Shown one piece after another: positions 11,267-22,620 of a stretch of 64,000 nt of DNA. How positions within the stretch are numbered: the stretch's first letter is position 1; every line of letters starts with the position of its first letter. This stretch comes from Oxytricha trifallax (lineage: Eukaryota; Ciliophora; Spirotrichea; Sporadotrichida; Oxytrichidae), in NCBI GenBank assembly GCA_000711775.1, contig ARYC01001384.1, forward strand, positions 1-64,000, in the 5' to 3' direction. A model generated the notes under the pieces. That model had not been told where the DNA came from, did no database searches, and worked only from the letters and a program-made list of their open reading frames with translations. The translations under genes were made by a program, and so were the position numbers.

Positions 11267-11637
11267 ATTTGTTTGAATTATCCTTCTTGATTGATTACCT
11301 ATCTCCAAATTTAATTTAAATAATAAAATGAACTAATTAACTAACTAAATATTTGGTTAGATTAAGAAAATTATGTTGAAACTGTATCATAGATTTCTTT
11401 TACACTAAAAGACTTATAAACAATTATTTCGATTTAACATTTATATTTATTGGGGATTTATGTGAATTTATTAATTTTATTGTTGGAAAAGGATTCTAAA
11501 TTAAATTTATATTTAAAGACATCAGGTTATGCCGAGTTATTTTATAGTATAAGTTAAATTTTCTTATTAAAAAATTCTCGTTTAAAATTAATAAGTTCAC
11601 ATTCATCATAATAAATATTAAGTTAGCACTTCATCAA

Positions 11638-11790
11638 TCATATGGTTGGTTAAACAAATATAGAGATCTTTGCGGGGATTCACATGAAATTACTTTAAAT
11701 TTGTTTGGAGTTGTGGGTGAATTGCTTTTACAAAGAAAATAAAATTAAGAACAAATCATTTAATAATCTAATAAACTTCTAAAACTTTGA
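11638..11790 (+). CDS. Kinase gene, block A copy, block 3
   Basis: Reads SYGWLNKYRDLCGDSHEITL, then NLFGVVGELLLQRKQNQEQ, ending at TGA 11,788-11,790. It is strongly matched by 41,716-41,868 in block B. The upstream edge is sharp in the comparison: similarity starts at tcatatggttggtta in both copies, so the MDS edge is close to this point. The spacer 11,267-11,637 is AT-rich and unmatched. Confidence 0.75.
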
Positions 11791-11820
11791 ATTTCAAGTT
11801 TAAAAGTATTAAATAAAAAT

Positions 11821-11915
11821 TGGGGGGGGACTGTTGCCTGCTGCCAACTTGGCATATTTCCCAAGTGCGGAAATTTTCAACCCACGAAGGAAGATTTCTG
11901 CCCTATACATAAATT
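11821..11915. mobile_element. G-tract foldback element end (partial)
   Basis: A run of G (gggggggg at about 11,822) followed by actgttgcctgctgcc, and then ggaagatttctgccctatac, resembles the ends of the G-tract elements at 40,871 (gtagtttcctgccccataca) and 36,285. No clear opposite end was found nearby, so this is a remnant or a diverged copy. Confidence 0.45.
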
Positions 11916-12313
11916 TAAATAATAATTTATAGATTTGTCAAAATTTTATCATCAATTATGTTATAATAATAATATATTTTTAATCGCATCTGTAAAAATA
12001 ATAATTCAATTCGATTTAAAAAGGTAAACATTATTAAGTAATTAAATAAATCTAGTTTATTATTTTTGATAATAATTACCTAATATTGATTTTCCGGTTA
12101 ATCTTTATTTAATCTTTGAATTGTTTATTGAGATTTAATATTCATGGGTTAAACTATTTGATTAAGTTTTCAAAGCTTAATATTTAGTCCTACTCAAAAT
12201 TCTTAATTATTCTTGAATAACACAACATGGAAATTTTTAAAATATAGCTTTTATTTTACTTAATATTCTCTAAAAATTTATAGAAATTGTTTAAATATAT
12301 TATATATTATTTT

Positions 12314-12896
12314 ATGGAGACTTTAATCAAAGAACACTTACCTCCATATTATTCAATTAGATAATTTGACAAAAAGCTTTTAGATTCTTTGTATATTTCA
12401 GTTTTCTTGGGATAATATGATGAAGAAAATGTTGTCAAAACACTTACACATATTATTGATTTAATAATAAATAATTTTACTTTGTCAATTTTATAATATA
12501 GTTTAAAGTCACTTTTTCAAAAATTTAATATCTAATAATAACGATGAAATGAATCCAAAAGATCGGTTTGGTGATTAATTTGATAATTAAGAAGGTACAG
12601 ATATAAATACAGAGAAATTTGCTTTGATGTTTGAGGTCTTTAGATCTCACTATACATTCCAAGTTCTCATGAGATACATAACTTCAATTGAGATCACTGA
12701 AGATAGCATTAAATTCACCCCATAAAAATAGTATGTTAATAGTGATATTGAAATGAAAAATTTACTAGAGAAGAAGCTATAAATATACACTGAAACCTTT
12801 AATAACTTGTATGATATGCTGTAGATCTATAACTTAGAAAAGAAGGAGAGATTAAGGGCTATTGAATAAGTAAAGGATGTTCTAGAATTATAATGA
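12314..12896 (+). CDS. Kinase gene, block A copy, block 4 (C-terminus)
   Basis: Opens METLIKEHLPPYYSIRQFDK, then KLLDSLYISVFLGQYDEENV, then after a frame change near 12,460-12,530 NNNDEMNPKDRFGDQFDNQE, FEVFRSHYTFQVLMRYITSI, KFTPQKQYVNSDIEMKN, ending at TGA 12,894-12,896. The block-B copy (42,157-42,725) has the same layout, with the frame change in the same place, so the joint is a real feature (small IES or intron) and not a random error. No known domain is recognised. The region probably forms the C-terminal part of the kinase protein, or a small neighbouring gene starting at this Met. Confidence 0.7.
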
Positions 12897-13359
12897 GATA
12901 AATTAAACATATAAAAGTTTCCTAATATCTATAATATTAATATTTAAAATCAATATAGAAATTAAAAAAAACTAATTAATTTTAGATTATTCAGGAAATT
13001 TTATAATTAGATTGTATTCTTTATATTTTAATAAATTTATATTATTACCATATCTTAATGACTATTATTATTTTGCATTCCTAACTTGTTTGAAAAAAAT
13101 TATTTTCTATATTAGTCAGCAAATTCAATGAATAGTTAAAATTTAAAAGAGAAAATATATGTTAAATTATTTAATTATCAAACAAAAATCTATTTAGTAC
13201 AATTAACTTTAATTTTCTTAATATAACTTGTAACATTTCAAGTGATTTATTTAGAATGTAATTTTTCAAAACTCCAATTTGTGTTTTTATGTAAATTAAT
13301 TGTTAATTGACAAACTTTCGTTAATTCGACATAGAAACTATAAATAAAGACTTTAATCG

Positions 13360-14560
13360 ATGACTAAGTTTATTGAGCGTATTCTTTACTAGTCTAAACA
13401 TGAAAGTGAGTGTTAAACTACTCTTCATCATTATTTATTTGAAAGATTTGTGATTAAGTCTTTAATACTTCTATTAATTTTTAATAAGCTAATCAACTTT
13501 AGTTATAATCATTTGTCTGAAACTGAGTATTTATGAACGAGGAGCTTTTTGACTTTGCTACCGCTGACAACGATGGTTAGAATTCTTTAAACTTTTCCAA
13601 CCAACAGCTAAATCCAAAATTTAATAATAGCTTCAGTAACCTTTAATCAAAAATTAACTTACCAGGGTAAATCAACGAGGATGACAAGAATGCAAATTTA
13701 ATCACTAGCGACTATTTTTATTGATGCATTACCTTCTAAAGATTTTTAATTATAATAGCATTCTCAATTATCATGCCAAAAAGGTTCACAATAAATCAAA
13801 GAAGAACGACTTAGATTTTGAGAAACAGGAACATATTATCGCTAAGATAACGCTCCAAAGTATGTAAGTAAAAGAGATTAAATTTAATAATATTAAGAGG
13901 AATTGTAAATGGGTGTTAAAGATGATGAATAAAAGGAGGAACTCAAGGAATTTTGAATTAAAGATAGTTATTGAATACTAAAAAAAGCACGAAAATTAAC
14001 CCAAATGTTTATATTGTAATCCCCGACTCTAAGAATGAAGCTGTGGTTCAATTACAAGGATAACTAAGAAAAGAATAGATAATACTTTTATCATACTTTA
14101 CTTGAACTATCTCTACTACTAGACATAGTCCTCTCAAAAATATGGCAGCGTTACTGTAAATGGGACTATGCTTCATGACGTAATATTTTACAAGCTGTTT
14201 GCTTTGAGAGACTTTGTTTGTGAGAAGATTGAATCAAAAGAGTTACAGCTTAAATCATTTGATTCAGGATTAGTCGATCCCAATCATTTCTGCTATTATT
14301 TATATTATAGAGTAGTAAATGAATTGAGCAATCATATACTGGAGTACTTTTTTATCGCCGTCTTGCAAGTCTACCACTAACTAAGTAAGTCCATAAAGTG
14401 CCAGTTATAAGGCAGTTTAAGTTAAATTCCTTTTACAAAAAATTACACTCGATTCATTTTTAAACCACCGACAAAGCTTCAATAATATTGTCTTCAACTG
14501 CTACCTCTCTTGGAGAGAATGCAAAAAACTTCGCATCTAAAAAATAGATTAATTGGTTGA
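13360..14560 (+). CDS. Unidentified coding region with several frames (gene D)
   Basis: A less AT-rich stretch with clear coding character but no single frame. Pieces include MTKFIERILYQSKHESECQ (13,360 to TGA 13,536), MNEELFDFATADNDGQNSLN (13,533 on), KNDLDFEKQEHIIAKITLQ, and a long frame with GTMLHDVIFYKLFALRDFVC, DPNHFCYYLYYRVVNELSN and ERMQKTSHLKNRLIG, ending at TGA near 14,558. One in-frame TGA near 14,033 splits this last frame. Purine-rich first codon positions favour the plus strand, though minus frames also look plausible in places. It may hold small IESs or be a decayed gene. No counterpart follows block B. Confidence 0.4.
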
Positions 14561-14659
14561 TCATTTATGCTCTAAAAATTTTAAGAGTCCTCAAAGTTGG
14601 TCATTTATTAGTCGATGTATATGTGATTATCTCATTTATCATTTACCTCTGATCATAAC

Positions 14660-15098
14660 TAAAGACTAAATAAATAATTTTATATTATATTTTTTAGAAT
14701 AAAATAAGTTAAAAAATAAAATGGCTTTAGTTTTGAAAACTAATCATAGATTTATTTATATTTTTCAATTACATGCTATATAAATATATTATTCTAATGC
14801 ATCGATTTTAAATAGGGAATTAAATTAAATAAAAATAGTGACAACTAAAAGCTGAAGATTTTTGTCTCAAGTGATAGAAATTTATATCAGGTTAGACTTT
14901 ACTATATAAGTTACTCAAAGAAAACTGAAATAATTTGTTGTTGTGATAAATAAAATAGTAGCATTATTAGTAAAAAGAAGTTATTTTATTTTAAATTCTA
15001 TATCGAATTAGGCAAATGTTTTAATTTATTATAATTTTAATTTATTTTATGTCCTCCTATGTATTCCTACTATATAAATTATTTTAATATTTAATAAC
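14660..15098. other. AT-rich spacer, nothing recognised
   Basis: Between gene D and the foldback element at 15,107. Only very AT-rich sequence; no frame, repeat or RNA gene could be supported. Confidence 0.5.
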
Positions 15099-15106
15099 AA
15101 TATTTT

Positions 15107-15998
15107 GGGGGGTACCTGTCTCACCGCCACACTTTTTATATATAATATTTTTATTTAAAAAATTCACAGTCCTGGTCAAATTTGGGTTGATTTTCATAAA
15201 TAAGACAATAAAAATAATAATTAGCAACTTTTAAGAAGAGTAAAGCTTCAAATAAATTTACTTTTGTCATAAAACTCTTGTTATTTTCACATGGATTATC
15301 TCACAAAACTTTGCAATCTTTTTCGCATTTAATTATTAAAATTTAAAAAAGTTTTCGACTTTATTGACTCAACTTGCTCTTTAATAAGGATTAAATATGG
15401 TCATTTAAAATACAATCAAGTTTATTTTATATATTAATATGTAAATGACCATATTTAATCCTTAATAAAGAGCAAGTTGAGTCAATAAATTCGAAAACGT
15501 TTTTAATTTTAATATTCCTGAAACAGAATTGTCTAGGAATTTTGATCGCAAATTTGATTTAATGTATTTCCAAAATAGTGGCAGTTGAGTATTTTCTGAT
15601 CACTATTATTTTAAAAAAAACTGGGTTTAGGTTTGTTGTTGTTATAGTTATTGTTGTTGTTATTGTTAAAGTTATTGTTGTAATTTATAATTAAATAGAT
15701 AGTTTTAAAAGTGATTATTATTGTATTAGTTAAAAGACCGAAATACTGATGTCTAAAATTCATATTTTTTTGAATAACGTAAGCCATTTTCGTGATATAT
15801 TAAATTGATTTCTAAAAGAAATAACAAGAGTTTTATGACAAAAGTAAATTTATTTGAAGCTTTACTCTTCTTAAAAGTTGCTAATTATTATTTTTATTGT
15901 CTTATTTATGAAAATCAACCCAAATTTGACCAGGACTGTGAATTTTTTAAATAAAAATATTATATATAAAAAGTGTGGCGGTGAGACAGGTACCCCCC
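15107..15998. mobile_element. Foldback element with GGGGGGTACCTG ends
   Basis: Inverted termini ggggggtacctgtctcaccg / cggtgagacaggtacccccc lead into arms of about 180 bases that mirror each other (ttcacagtcctggtcaaatt / aatttgaccaggactgtgaa). The flanks share aatattt on both sides (15,099-15,105 and 15,999-16,005), the likely target duplication. The centre is not symmetric: it holds a second palindrome at 15,336-15,515 and a GTT-rich tract near 15,630-15,680. Confidence 0.9.
15336..15515. repeat. Palindrome nested in the 15.1-16.0 kb element
   Basis: The arms ttcgactttattgactcaac and its inverse (gttgagtcaataaattcgaa), plus ttgctctttaataaggatta and its inverse, fold around a short AT-rich centre near 15,430. 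It lies off-centre in the host element, so it is best explained as a separate foldback insertion. Confidence 0.75.
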
Positions 15999-16005
15999 AA
16001 TATTT

Positions 16006-17144
16006 GATAGATCAATAAATTATCTTTACTTTTCTAAATGATTTTAAATTACTAACTTTAATTATGGTAATCCTCATCTCCTCCTTTATTTTTAAATTAA
16101 TATTAAAATATTTACACTCCATTAATAATTATTTCGATACTTTTTAGCATATTTTTCCTAAAATTTATGTAGATAAGTGATAATTTTAAACCTAAAAAAT
16201 TATATATGCAAGGAATTAGTTTAACCTAGGCAAAGAAAATTCTCAATTTGATATAACATCACACTTCAATAAAAAATATAATAGATTTGTAAATAGGAAA
16301 CTTCTCCATCCTGTAAAAATTATTTAGCTTTTTGAAAAAAATTAAGTACAGATTGATTATAATTTTAAGAAAACTTAAATTTTGAATGCTAAATACTAAA
16401 ATGTTTATTTTAAGTGACATTACATTTTATATATAAAAGAATGTTTAAAACACATTTAAGGCAAATAAAAATTTAAGCAGAATGATAAAGCACAGAATAT
16501 TAAAGAGTTCTAATGTCTAATAATAAAATAGTATGGGAAAATTAGATCATTTATACATTATTTTAGTATTGAATATTTTTTATTTTAAACCTAGTTTAAT
16601 ATGCCTATCATAACAGGTTTTTAATTTTATGAATAAATCCATATTAAATATAGATCATGAATTTTCCAAACAATTTACTTTTTTTGCTTATTTGCAGTCA
16701 AAATGATTTTTACATAATTAAATATATTTCTTATATTGTATTTATTCAATATATTAATTTATATTTAATTTTATGTGTTTATTTTAGATCAGTAAAAAAA
16801 TGAGAAAAATATATTTAAGACGACTTTATTATCTAATAATCATTGAATTAATATATACATATGACGTCAATTAAATAAGTATATATAAAGAATTCTTTTT
16901 ATTATTGATCAATATTAATAATTAAAACAAAGAGACTTATCATATCTTTAATTACTAAAATCAAAAGATGGTATAAAAATGTTTACATTGCAACAACTTC
17001 TACAATTTAATCATTTATAAATTTAATTTGACAAACAGAAAAGCTTTGGTCCTTCAGTGTTATATAATTATTATATTTATTTTAATTAAATAAAACAAAA
17101 AATCTCAAATATTGTTATTTTCAATGATTTTTCTTATAAAAACT
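16006..17144. other. AT-rich spacer upstream of the RING/B-box gene
   Basis: No supported gene, inverted repeat or RNA. Very AT-rich throughout, with no clear promoter motif. It would contain any regulatory DNA of the downstream gene if this segment is kept in the macronucleus. Confidence 0.45.
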
Positions 17145-17261
17145 ATGCGTGATATTTATCAAAATAAGTGTGGCTGCACATACTGCGAAGAATGCATCCA
17201 ATCTCTACTGAATGAAAATAAGGAAAAGTAAGAAATTATCTGCCCTGAAAAATGTAAAGAG
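17145..17261 (+). CDS. RING/B-box protein gene, RING segment
   Basis: The frame reads MRDIYQNKCGCTYCEECIQS, then LLNENKEKQEIICPEKCKE. The Cys spacing (C-G-C-x2-C-x2-C, then C-P-x2-C) is the second half of a RING-type zinc site. The first Cys pair is not present, so an upstream segment is missing, lies elsewhere, or the Met at 17,145 is not the true start. RING proteins usually act as E3 ubiquitin ligases; that role is inferred. The frame is followed by an 85-bp spacer that would join it in phase to the B-box. Confidence 0.75.
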
Positions 17262-17346
17262 GTCAGCACTCTATGGCTATTTTTTATTATTTGATGCAAT
17301 TTACTCGACCTGAAATACTTTAATATGTCGTTTATTTTTACCAGAG
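17262..17346 (+). other. Short IES (or intron) between RING and B-box
   Basis: The 4-bp repeat AGAG lies at 17,258-17,261 and 17,343-17,346. Removing 85 bases with one AGAG joins ...CKE to LKESKQ in phase. The segment also begins gtcagc and ends accagag, so a spliceosomal intron with the same joint is equally possible. It contains an in-frame TGA, so it has to be removed for the protein to be made. Confidence 0.6.
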
Positions 17347-17667
17347 TTGAAGGAAAGCAAGCAGATCTATAATTCTTTGTAGCAACAAGATGAGCTCACT
17401 ATTCTATGTGATTAGCACCCAAATAACACTACAACAATGTATTGTTTAGACTGTGAGATCCCTGTATGCTCTGACTGCAAGCTTGTAACTCATAAAGTAC
17501 ATAGCCTTATCAATCTCAAGAAATCAATGTTTAAGAACTACTCTGAAAATGCATATAAATTTTTATTAAATGTGAAGACGATGTTTGAAGAAAACTCGGA
17601 TAAAAACCTGAATTAATAAATTAATGTTTTTATTGATGTCTCAATTAGATAAGTATTCTAAAAATGA
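17347..17667 (+). CDS. RING/B-box protein gene, B-box zinc finger segment
   Basis: Reads LKESKQIYNSLQQQDELTIL, then CDQHPNNTTTMYCLDCEIPV, CSDCKLVTHKVHSLINLKK. The ligand order C-x2-H, C-x2-C, C-x2-C, H-x2-H is a complete B-box zinc finger. A helical stretch follows (NAYKFLLNVKTMFEENSD). With the RING before it and coiled coil after it, this matches the TRIM/RBCC layout. TAG/TAA serve as Gln (SLQQQD). The frame stops at TGA 17,665, but the neighbouring frame takes over near 17,636. Confidence 0.85.
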
Positions 17668-18256
17668 AGTTTAACCTACTGCATCTCAATTCAAATCAAC
17701 CATATTTAAGATCAATCGAATGTCTAATATTGCAAAAGCCTATTTGAGTTTATAAAATGAATAAAAAATATTAATATACAAATTTCTAATTTTATCTCTT
17801 GCTATCAAAATTATTTCTAAAAAAAACTACAGGAGTTGTTTAAATTAAATAGCGAATACTGTTAATAACTAAAAATTAAGTTTTCTTAACTTTCTATTTA
17901 AATTAAACTTAAAAATAAGAAACCTATGTTAGAAAATCTATAAACTTATACTTATTTTAAACATAAATATAATTATTATAGCTGCAATTGGATTGTTTGT
18001 TCACACAGGATGGGCGTTCTGGCGTGTTACTCCGTTGCCTTCAATTGCGGATATAACCATTGAGATTTTAATGTAAATGTAAAAAAATTAGGAAGTGTGT
18101 GACAATTTAATTATTCTATCTTCCTCCTATAAGAAGATGTGTTAATTTCAGAACAGTTTTAATAGTAATAAAAAAGCTGAAATATAAGTACATTAAATTT
18201 TAAGAACAAAATAACCTATATTAGTTATTACGCAACTTTAATTATGTTGGGGGTGA
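17636..18256 (+). CDS. Continuation of the RING/B-box gene or separate ORF
   Basis: A 206-codon frame free of TGA runs from ATG 17,636 to TGA 18,254-18,256. It reads MSQLDKYSKNEVQPTASQFK, then KINRMSNIAKAYLSLQ, a hydrophobic stretch (LILILNINIIIIAAIGLFVH), HTGWAFWRVTPLPSIAD and NQEVCDNLIILSSSYKKM. The first part plausibly continues the B-box protein after a small frame change. The middle (17,760-17,975) is very AT-rich and could be an IES, so the hydrophobic stretch may not be real protein. Confidence 0.5.
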
Positions 18257-18831
18257 CAAATTTAAATTATTAACATTTTTAGAATTAATGAAACTTAACT
18301 TTATCTTGATATGGTATTTGCTTTATAGATAATTCAAAATTTTTTTAATTTTACTATTTCATAATAATCTGTTGCACCGAATTAGAGAGAAATATAAATA
18401 TATTTTGTCTGAAAATTGAATTTTAAAAAGTAACAAAATTAATATCATTCCAATTCTCTTCTCTGGTAATAAGATATAATCGTTGTATTAAACTAATCTT
18501 GATTTATTAATAAAAAAAAGTATAAAATTGCTTTATAAGACTCCAATTATAATTTATTTATTTTAATATCCCCAATAACATTGATGAATACTTAACTATT
18601 CCAAGATAAGTAGTATTTTTAATAGGTAAATTTCTCATTTGAATATATTAAATAATTCTCATTTATATAAATAAGGTAATAAAATGAATTCAATATTGAT
18701 AATTAATTTTCTCTTAATTTAGAAAAATAGTTGATTTAATTTTAGAAAATATATGTAATGTGATAAATTTTCCATTTTATTTTCATTAAATTAATATTAT
18801 TTTAATCATAAATTTTAAAATTAACAATTAT

Positions 18832-19195
18832 GTTTCAGCATCTCCCAGACGAAGAAAGAATCAAAATTATAAATAAATTATATTTAAAAAATTGACTTGG
18901 TTTCATGTCTAAATGGACCTCGAAAGTTCCTTGAAAATGCTTAATCTGCTTAAGAACTAATTATTTGAAAATAATTTTTGAATTAATTATTTATAATTCC
19001 CTCTGGATATAGCTCAATGGGAAAGCATGAAAAAAGCATGATGAAAGTTAAATAAGTTTATCAAAGAGAAGAATTAAAACAAGGTCTTATTTACAATAAT
19101 CTCGACCAAAGCAAGAAAGAAAAAAGACAGAACGATTCAATTAAACTTCCAAAAACTGACATTAATTCTAGGATCAATCATTAACTTGAACTTTT
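18832..19195 (+). CDS. Coding islands, probable coiled-coil part of the RING/B-box gene
   Basis: Two or three short frames are joined by AT-rich gaps: MFQHLPDEERIKIINKLY (18,832 on), MDLESSLKMLNLLKNQLF (about 18,915 on), and GYSSMGKHEKSMMKVKQVYQ, REELKQGLIYNNLDQSKKE, LPKTDINSRINHQLEL (about 19,005-19,195). Charged and helical; on the same strand and downstream of the B-box. Assignment to the same gene is inferred from order and composition. Confidence 0.55.
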
Positions 19196-19261
19196 TATAA
19201 ATATAATTTGAGTTTAAGAAAGAATTCAGCAATGACTATAATATTAATTTATTTTAAAAGT

Positions 19262-19480
19262 AATTGACTAAGACTAAAGATTCAAAGAAATTGATTAACA
19301 AGTTGACACAAGGCTTTGTATATTGGAAGAAAATTTCTAAAAGTCAATTCAAGAAATTAAGAGTTACTAAAATGAAATCAAGCTATTGAAAGAATAGTTA
19401 AATGAATAGAAAGTAAATATTGAATCAATGGAAAAATCCTTATCAGAGTTATAAGCAAGTCAGGGAATTTTATTTTTTTA
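19262..19480 (+). CDS. Coiled-coil coding segment
   Basis: Reads DQDQRFKEIDQQVDTRLCIL, EENFQKSIQEIKSYQNEIKL, LKEQLNEQKVNIESMEKSLS. Heptad-like hydrophobic spacing indicates a coiled coil. Many Gln codons are TAA or TAG. It is followed at once by an M1 foldback element. Probably part of the TRIM-like gene; the join to the previous segment needs removal of about 65 bases of AT-rich DNA. Confidence 0.7.
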
Positions 19481-19484
19481 TTTT

Positions 19485-19895
19485 AAACAAGAAATATTGG
19501 AGGAACACATTTAATTTGGGAAATATATTAGTAATTATTAAATTAAATAAATAAAATTATGGCAGATAACTTTATTTAAATCTAGACGATTTGGTACTTG
19601 TTTGAAAGAGAATTCAAATCAGATGAATTTTATTTTTGACAATACTCCTATATAACATCCATAGGAGGAGATAAATCTTCTTGAATTTAAACATAAAATA
19701 AATTAAACAAATCACCAAAAATTAATGCAGTGTTAACCCGCTTTTGCGATATCATAGAGGAGTTCCTCCAATTGTAAAGTCCATCTGTTTTGGAATTCCC
19801 ATTCAAACAAATACAATATTTTCTATGTTAATTGGCACCTTCTTAATTATTTAGTTAATTTTAATATATTTCCTAAATTAAATGTATTCTAGAAT
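19485..19895. mobile_element. M1-family foldback element, copy 2
   Basis: Shares the family order: an end with atattggaggaacacattta, then tatggcagataactttattt, ttgtttgaaagagaattcaa, tccataggagg, and in the other arm aaagtccatctg and cccattcaaacaaatacaa, ending aaatgtattctagaatattt. More diverged arms than copies 1 and 7, so older. It begins directly after the coiled-coil segment. Confidence 0.8.
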
Positions 19896-20334
19896 ATTTG
19901 TAAATAGAATATATATTTATATAAAATTTTATAAATTTTCTCAAGAAAGAAAATTTATCAATCAAATAACTTTCAAAATATTAAATGCAGTATAAATTAT
20001 AATTTAAAAAGAGTGGCTTTATAAGACTAAATTTAGATAAATTAAATTAATATTTAATGGAATATAGAGGGAATCGGAATAACAAGTCATTAGAAACGAT
20101 TATCTTGAATTATAATTAATTAATTTACTAATTTAATTTTAATAAATAAATTATACAATGTTTTTTAATATATTAAAAACTTTAAGCTTACTATATAAAA
20201 GTTAATTAACAAAAGGATCAAAGAATTAATTTGATATATCGTTTTGTATAAAATTCTATGTATCAAAATTAAAAGGATTTTTTAATTTATTTATTTCAAT
20301 TTTAGCGTTGAATTTAATAAAATAATCAGAAATT

Positions 20335-20490
20335 ACCTCATATTAATAGTAAATTAATTGAAGATGGAAGGATTGAATCATTTAGGAATTTAGTAGATCA
20401 AGAGATAAATCAAACTGATGCAAGCTTCCTCAAAGACTAACTCAATTTATAAATAAAATATTTAGGTGAAGTTTCTTGCCCCAACATTCA
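20335..20490 (+). CDS. Coding island downstream of the coiled coil
   Basis: Reads PHINSKLIEDGRIESFRNLV, DQEINQTDASFLKDQLNLQI, KYLGEVSCPN. Strong coding character on the plus strand, in line with the TRIM-like gene upstream, of which it may be the C-terminal part. No domain recognised. The region 19,896-20,334 between them is AT-rich spacer. Confidence 0.6.
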
Positions 20491-20830
20491 AATTTATATT
20501 ATTTGCAAATAAAATTTATTAGAAACATAAAGATCGCAATTTATAATTATCATAACCATATATTTTCTAACTTTCTAATATATAGTTTTCAAGGTTTAGA
20601 TTTATTCTTTGTCTAATTGAAAATTCACAACAATGCTAAATTAATAGTTTTTAATCAATACATTCAGTTGTGGTTAAAAAGTCTATTTATACACACTGAA
20701 TGTTTGAGTGCTTTTAAGGCATGTATTAAGCATTTTTATTAAAACTAATTTTAAAAATTTAGTTATACACAATTTAAATATAGTATAATTAAGGTTTCAA
20801 ACATAGATAGAATATACATAAATATAGATA

Positions 20831-22469
20831 CGGAAGCCACCCCCACAAAACCGACATTTTCTTAAACCCAGATTTGATAGATGTTCTAGATCTGTGATCA
20901 AAATTCCAGATTTAATTGTGGAGTTAAAAAACTTTTAATTTATTCCAGATTTAGATCTGGAAAAGTTTTTGCTAATCAGCACAAATAATTAAATTAGATT
21001 TTAATTAATTAATATTTATTAATAAAATTTAGATATTTTTTAAATTTCTAAATTTTCCAAGATAAAAACTCTTAGTTTTTTAACTTCTGTAAATCTTAAT
21101 AATTTGAAAGTATTTTAATATTTCTTATTAAATAATATATAAAAATGACTTTTTAAAAACTTTAAGATTATAAATATTTTAATTGTTCCCATTTAATAAA
21201 TATTACATAGAAATACTTAACTTTTGTTTTTTATTTTTTTAAAAACATAAATGAGCAGTTTAGTTTAAGAATCCTTCATAAATAACTGTGACTTTGTTAT
21301 AGAATTATATAGGACCCTATATATTTAAAATTTTTAGAATTCATATGATATATAATTCAGAAATAAACATTTATCATTTATTAATTAAAGAATTTAGCGA
21401 TCTATTAAAAATTGAACACTTTTGTTGTTATCAGTGATAGTTTCATAATTTAATAGTTTTTTATTTATACCTCTTATTACTAAACATTATACTGTATTGT
21501 ATTTATTTTACGTATGATCTTTAAATTTGCAGATATTAAAATAATTATTTAACTTCTTCATTTATTTTTTTGACTTCCATTATGAAGAAGCTTAATTTTA
21601 ACTCAGATCCTAGAGGATTTTTTGCAATAATAAATTAGCAATCCATTAGTAAAATTCAAAGGTTAATAATGGATGATTAGAAAAGTAAATTACTTTATTT
21701 TAAGTAAAATAAATTTGAAAAACTTTATCTTAGTTAATATTCTTTTAGTTACTTAATCAGCTTTGTACATATACTTGTATAAATCTTGCATCGGCATGTT
21801 CAAATCCAAATTAACTTAGCTTTTTATTTATTTAATTGTTTAGTTAAAAGTATAAACCAATTTAATATAAAGTTAATTAGATTTTCAATTCATCCTATTA
21901 AAATAATTTTACTCTTTTATAAGTATATTTATTTTATAATTTTAAAGTTGTTTTGGCTTATCAAAAGACAGTCCAGTCCAGTCCAGTTCTAGTATAGTCG
22001 ATTATGTCTAAATTTTTTTTTTAAAAATGATATATACTCTATATTAATATTTGCATTTTATTTTCCTATACTATGCCTTAAATAATTTGACAAAATATAT
22101 CATGAAAATCCTCAATTTTTTTAATTTTTTTATCAATTGAATTTTATATTAAAAAATTACTTAAAAAAATATTTGCAAAATTGAAAAATATTATTTCAAA
22201 AATATTATTATAAACATATAATACTTTAATTTAAGAATATTAAAAAAAATAAAAAATTTCTTAATTTATAATTATTTTTTCCATACAAATTGAAAAGCAA
22301 TATCATATTTGTCTCTGGTATGCTCCATTTTTAGATTTGGAATATCTTATCTAAATCTAAAACATTTTCACAGATCTGGAATTCCAGTTTTAAAAACATA
22401 GTTTCAACTGGAATTTCTCTCATAAATTTGGAATTTATTAAAATTCCGGTTTTGTGGGAAGGATATCCC
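20831..22469. mobile_element. 1.64-kb element with inverted ends and TAGATA duplication
   Basis: The left end cggaagccacccccacaaaaccg is an imperfect inverse of the right end (cggttttgtgggaaggatat, then ccc). Both are flanked by tagata (20,825-20,830 and 22,470-22,475). Sub-terminal repeats such as ccagatttagatctggaa recur near both ends. The interior is AT-rich with no convincing coding frame; a gtcca triplet repeat lies near 21,970. Probably a non-autonomous DNA transposon. Confidence 0.65.
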
Positions 22470-22550
22470 TAGATATTTTTAACATTTTCTCTAGAGAATG
22501 CTAAGTGCTCTAAGAACAATATTCTAAATTTAAATTACTGGATGATAAGT

Positions 22551-22554
<4 letters not shown>

Positions 22555-22598
<44 letters not shown>

Positions 22599-22620
22599 TA
22601 TATATAATATATCTATATAT
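22555..22620. repeat. AT dinucleotide microsatellite
   Basis: About 60 bases of nearly pure (AT)n, just outside the 1.64-kb element. A shorter one lies at 51,228-51,254. Confidence 0.95.

Noticed and set aside
21786-21992. Plus-strand ORF of 68 codons
   Set aside because: Low-complexity I/L/K/F composition inside the 1.64-kb element; no conserved feature.
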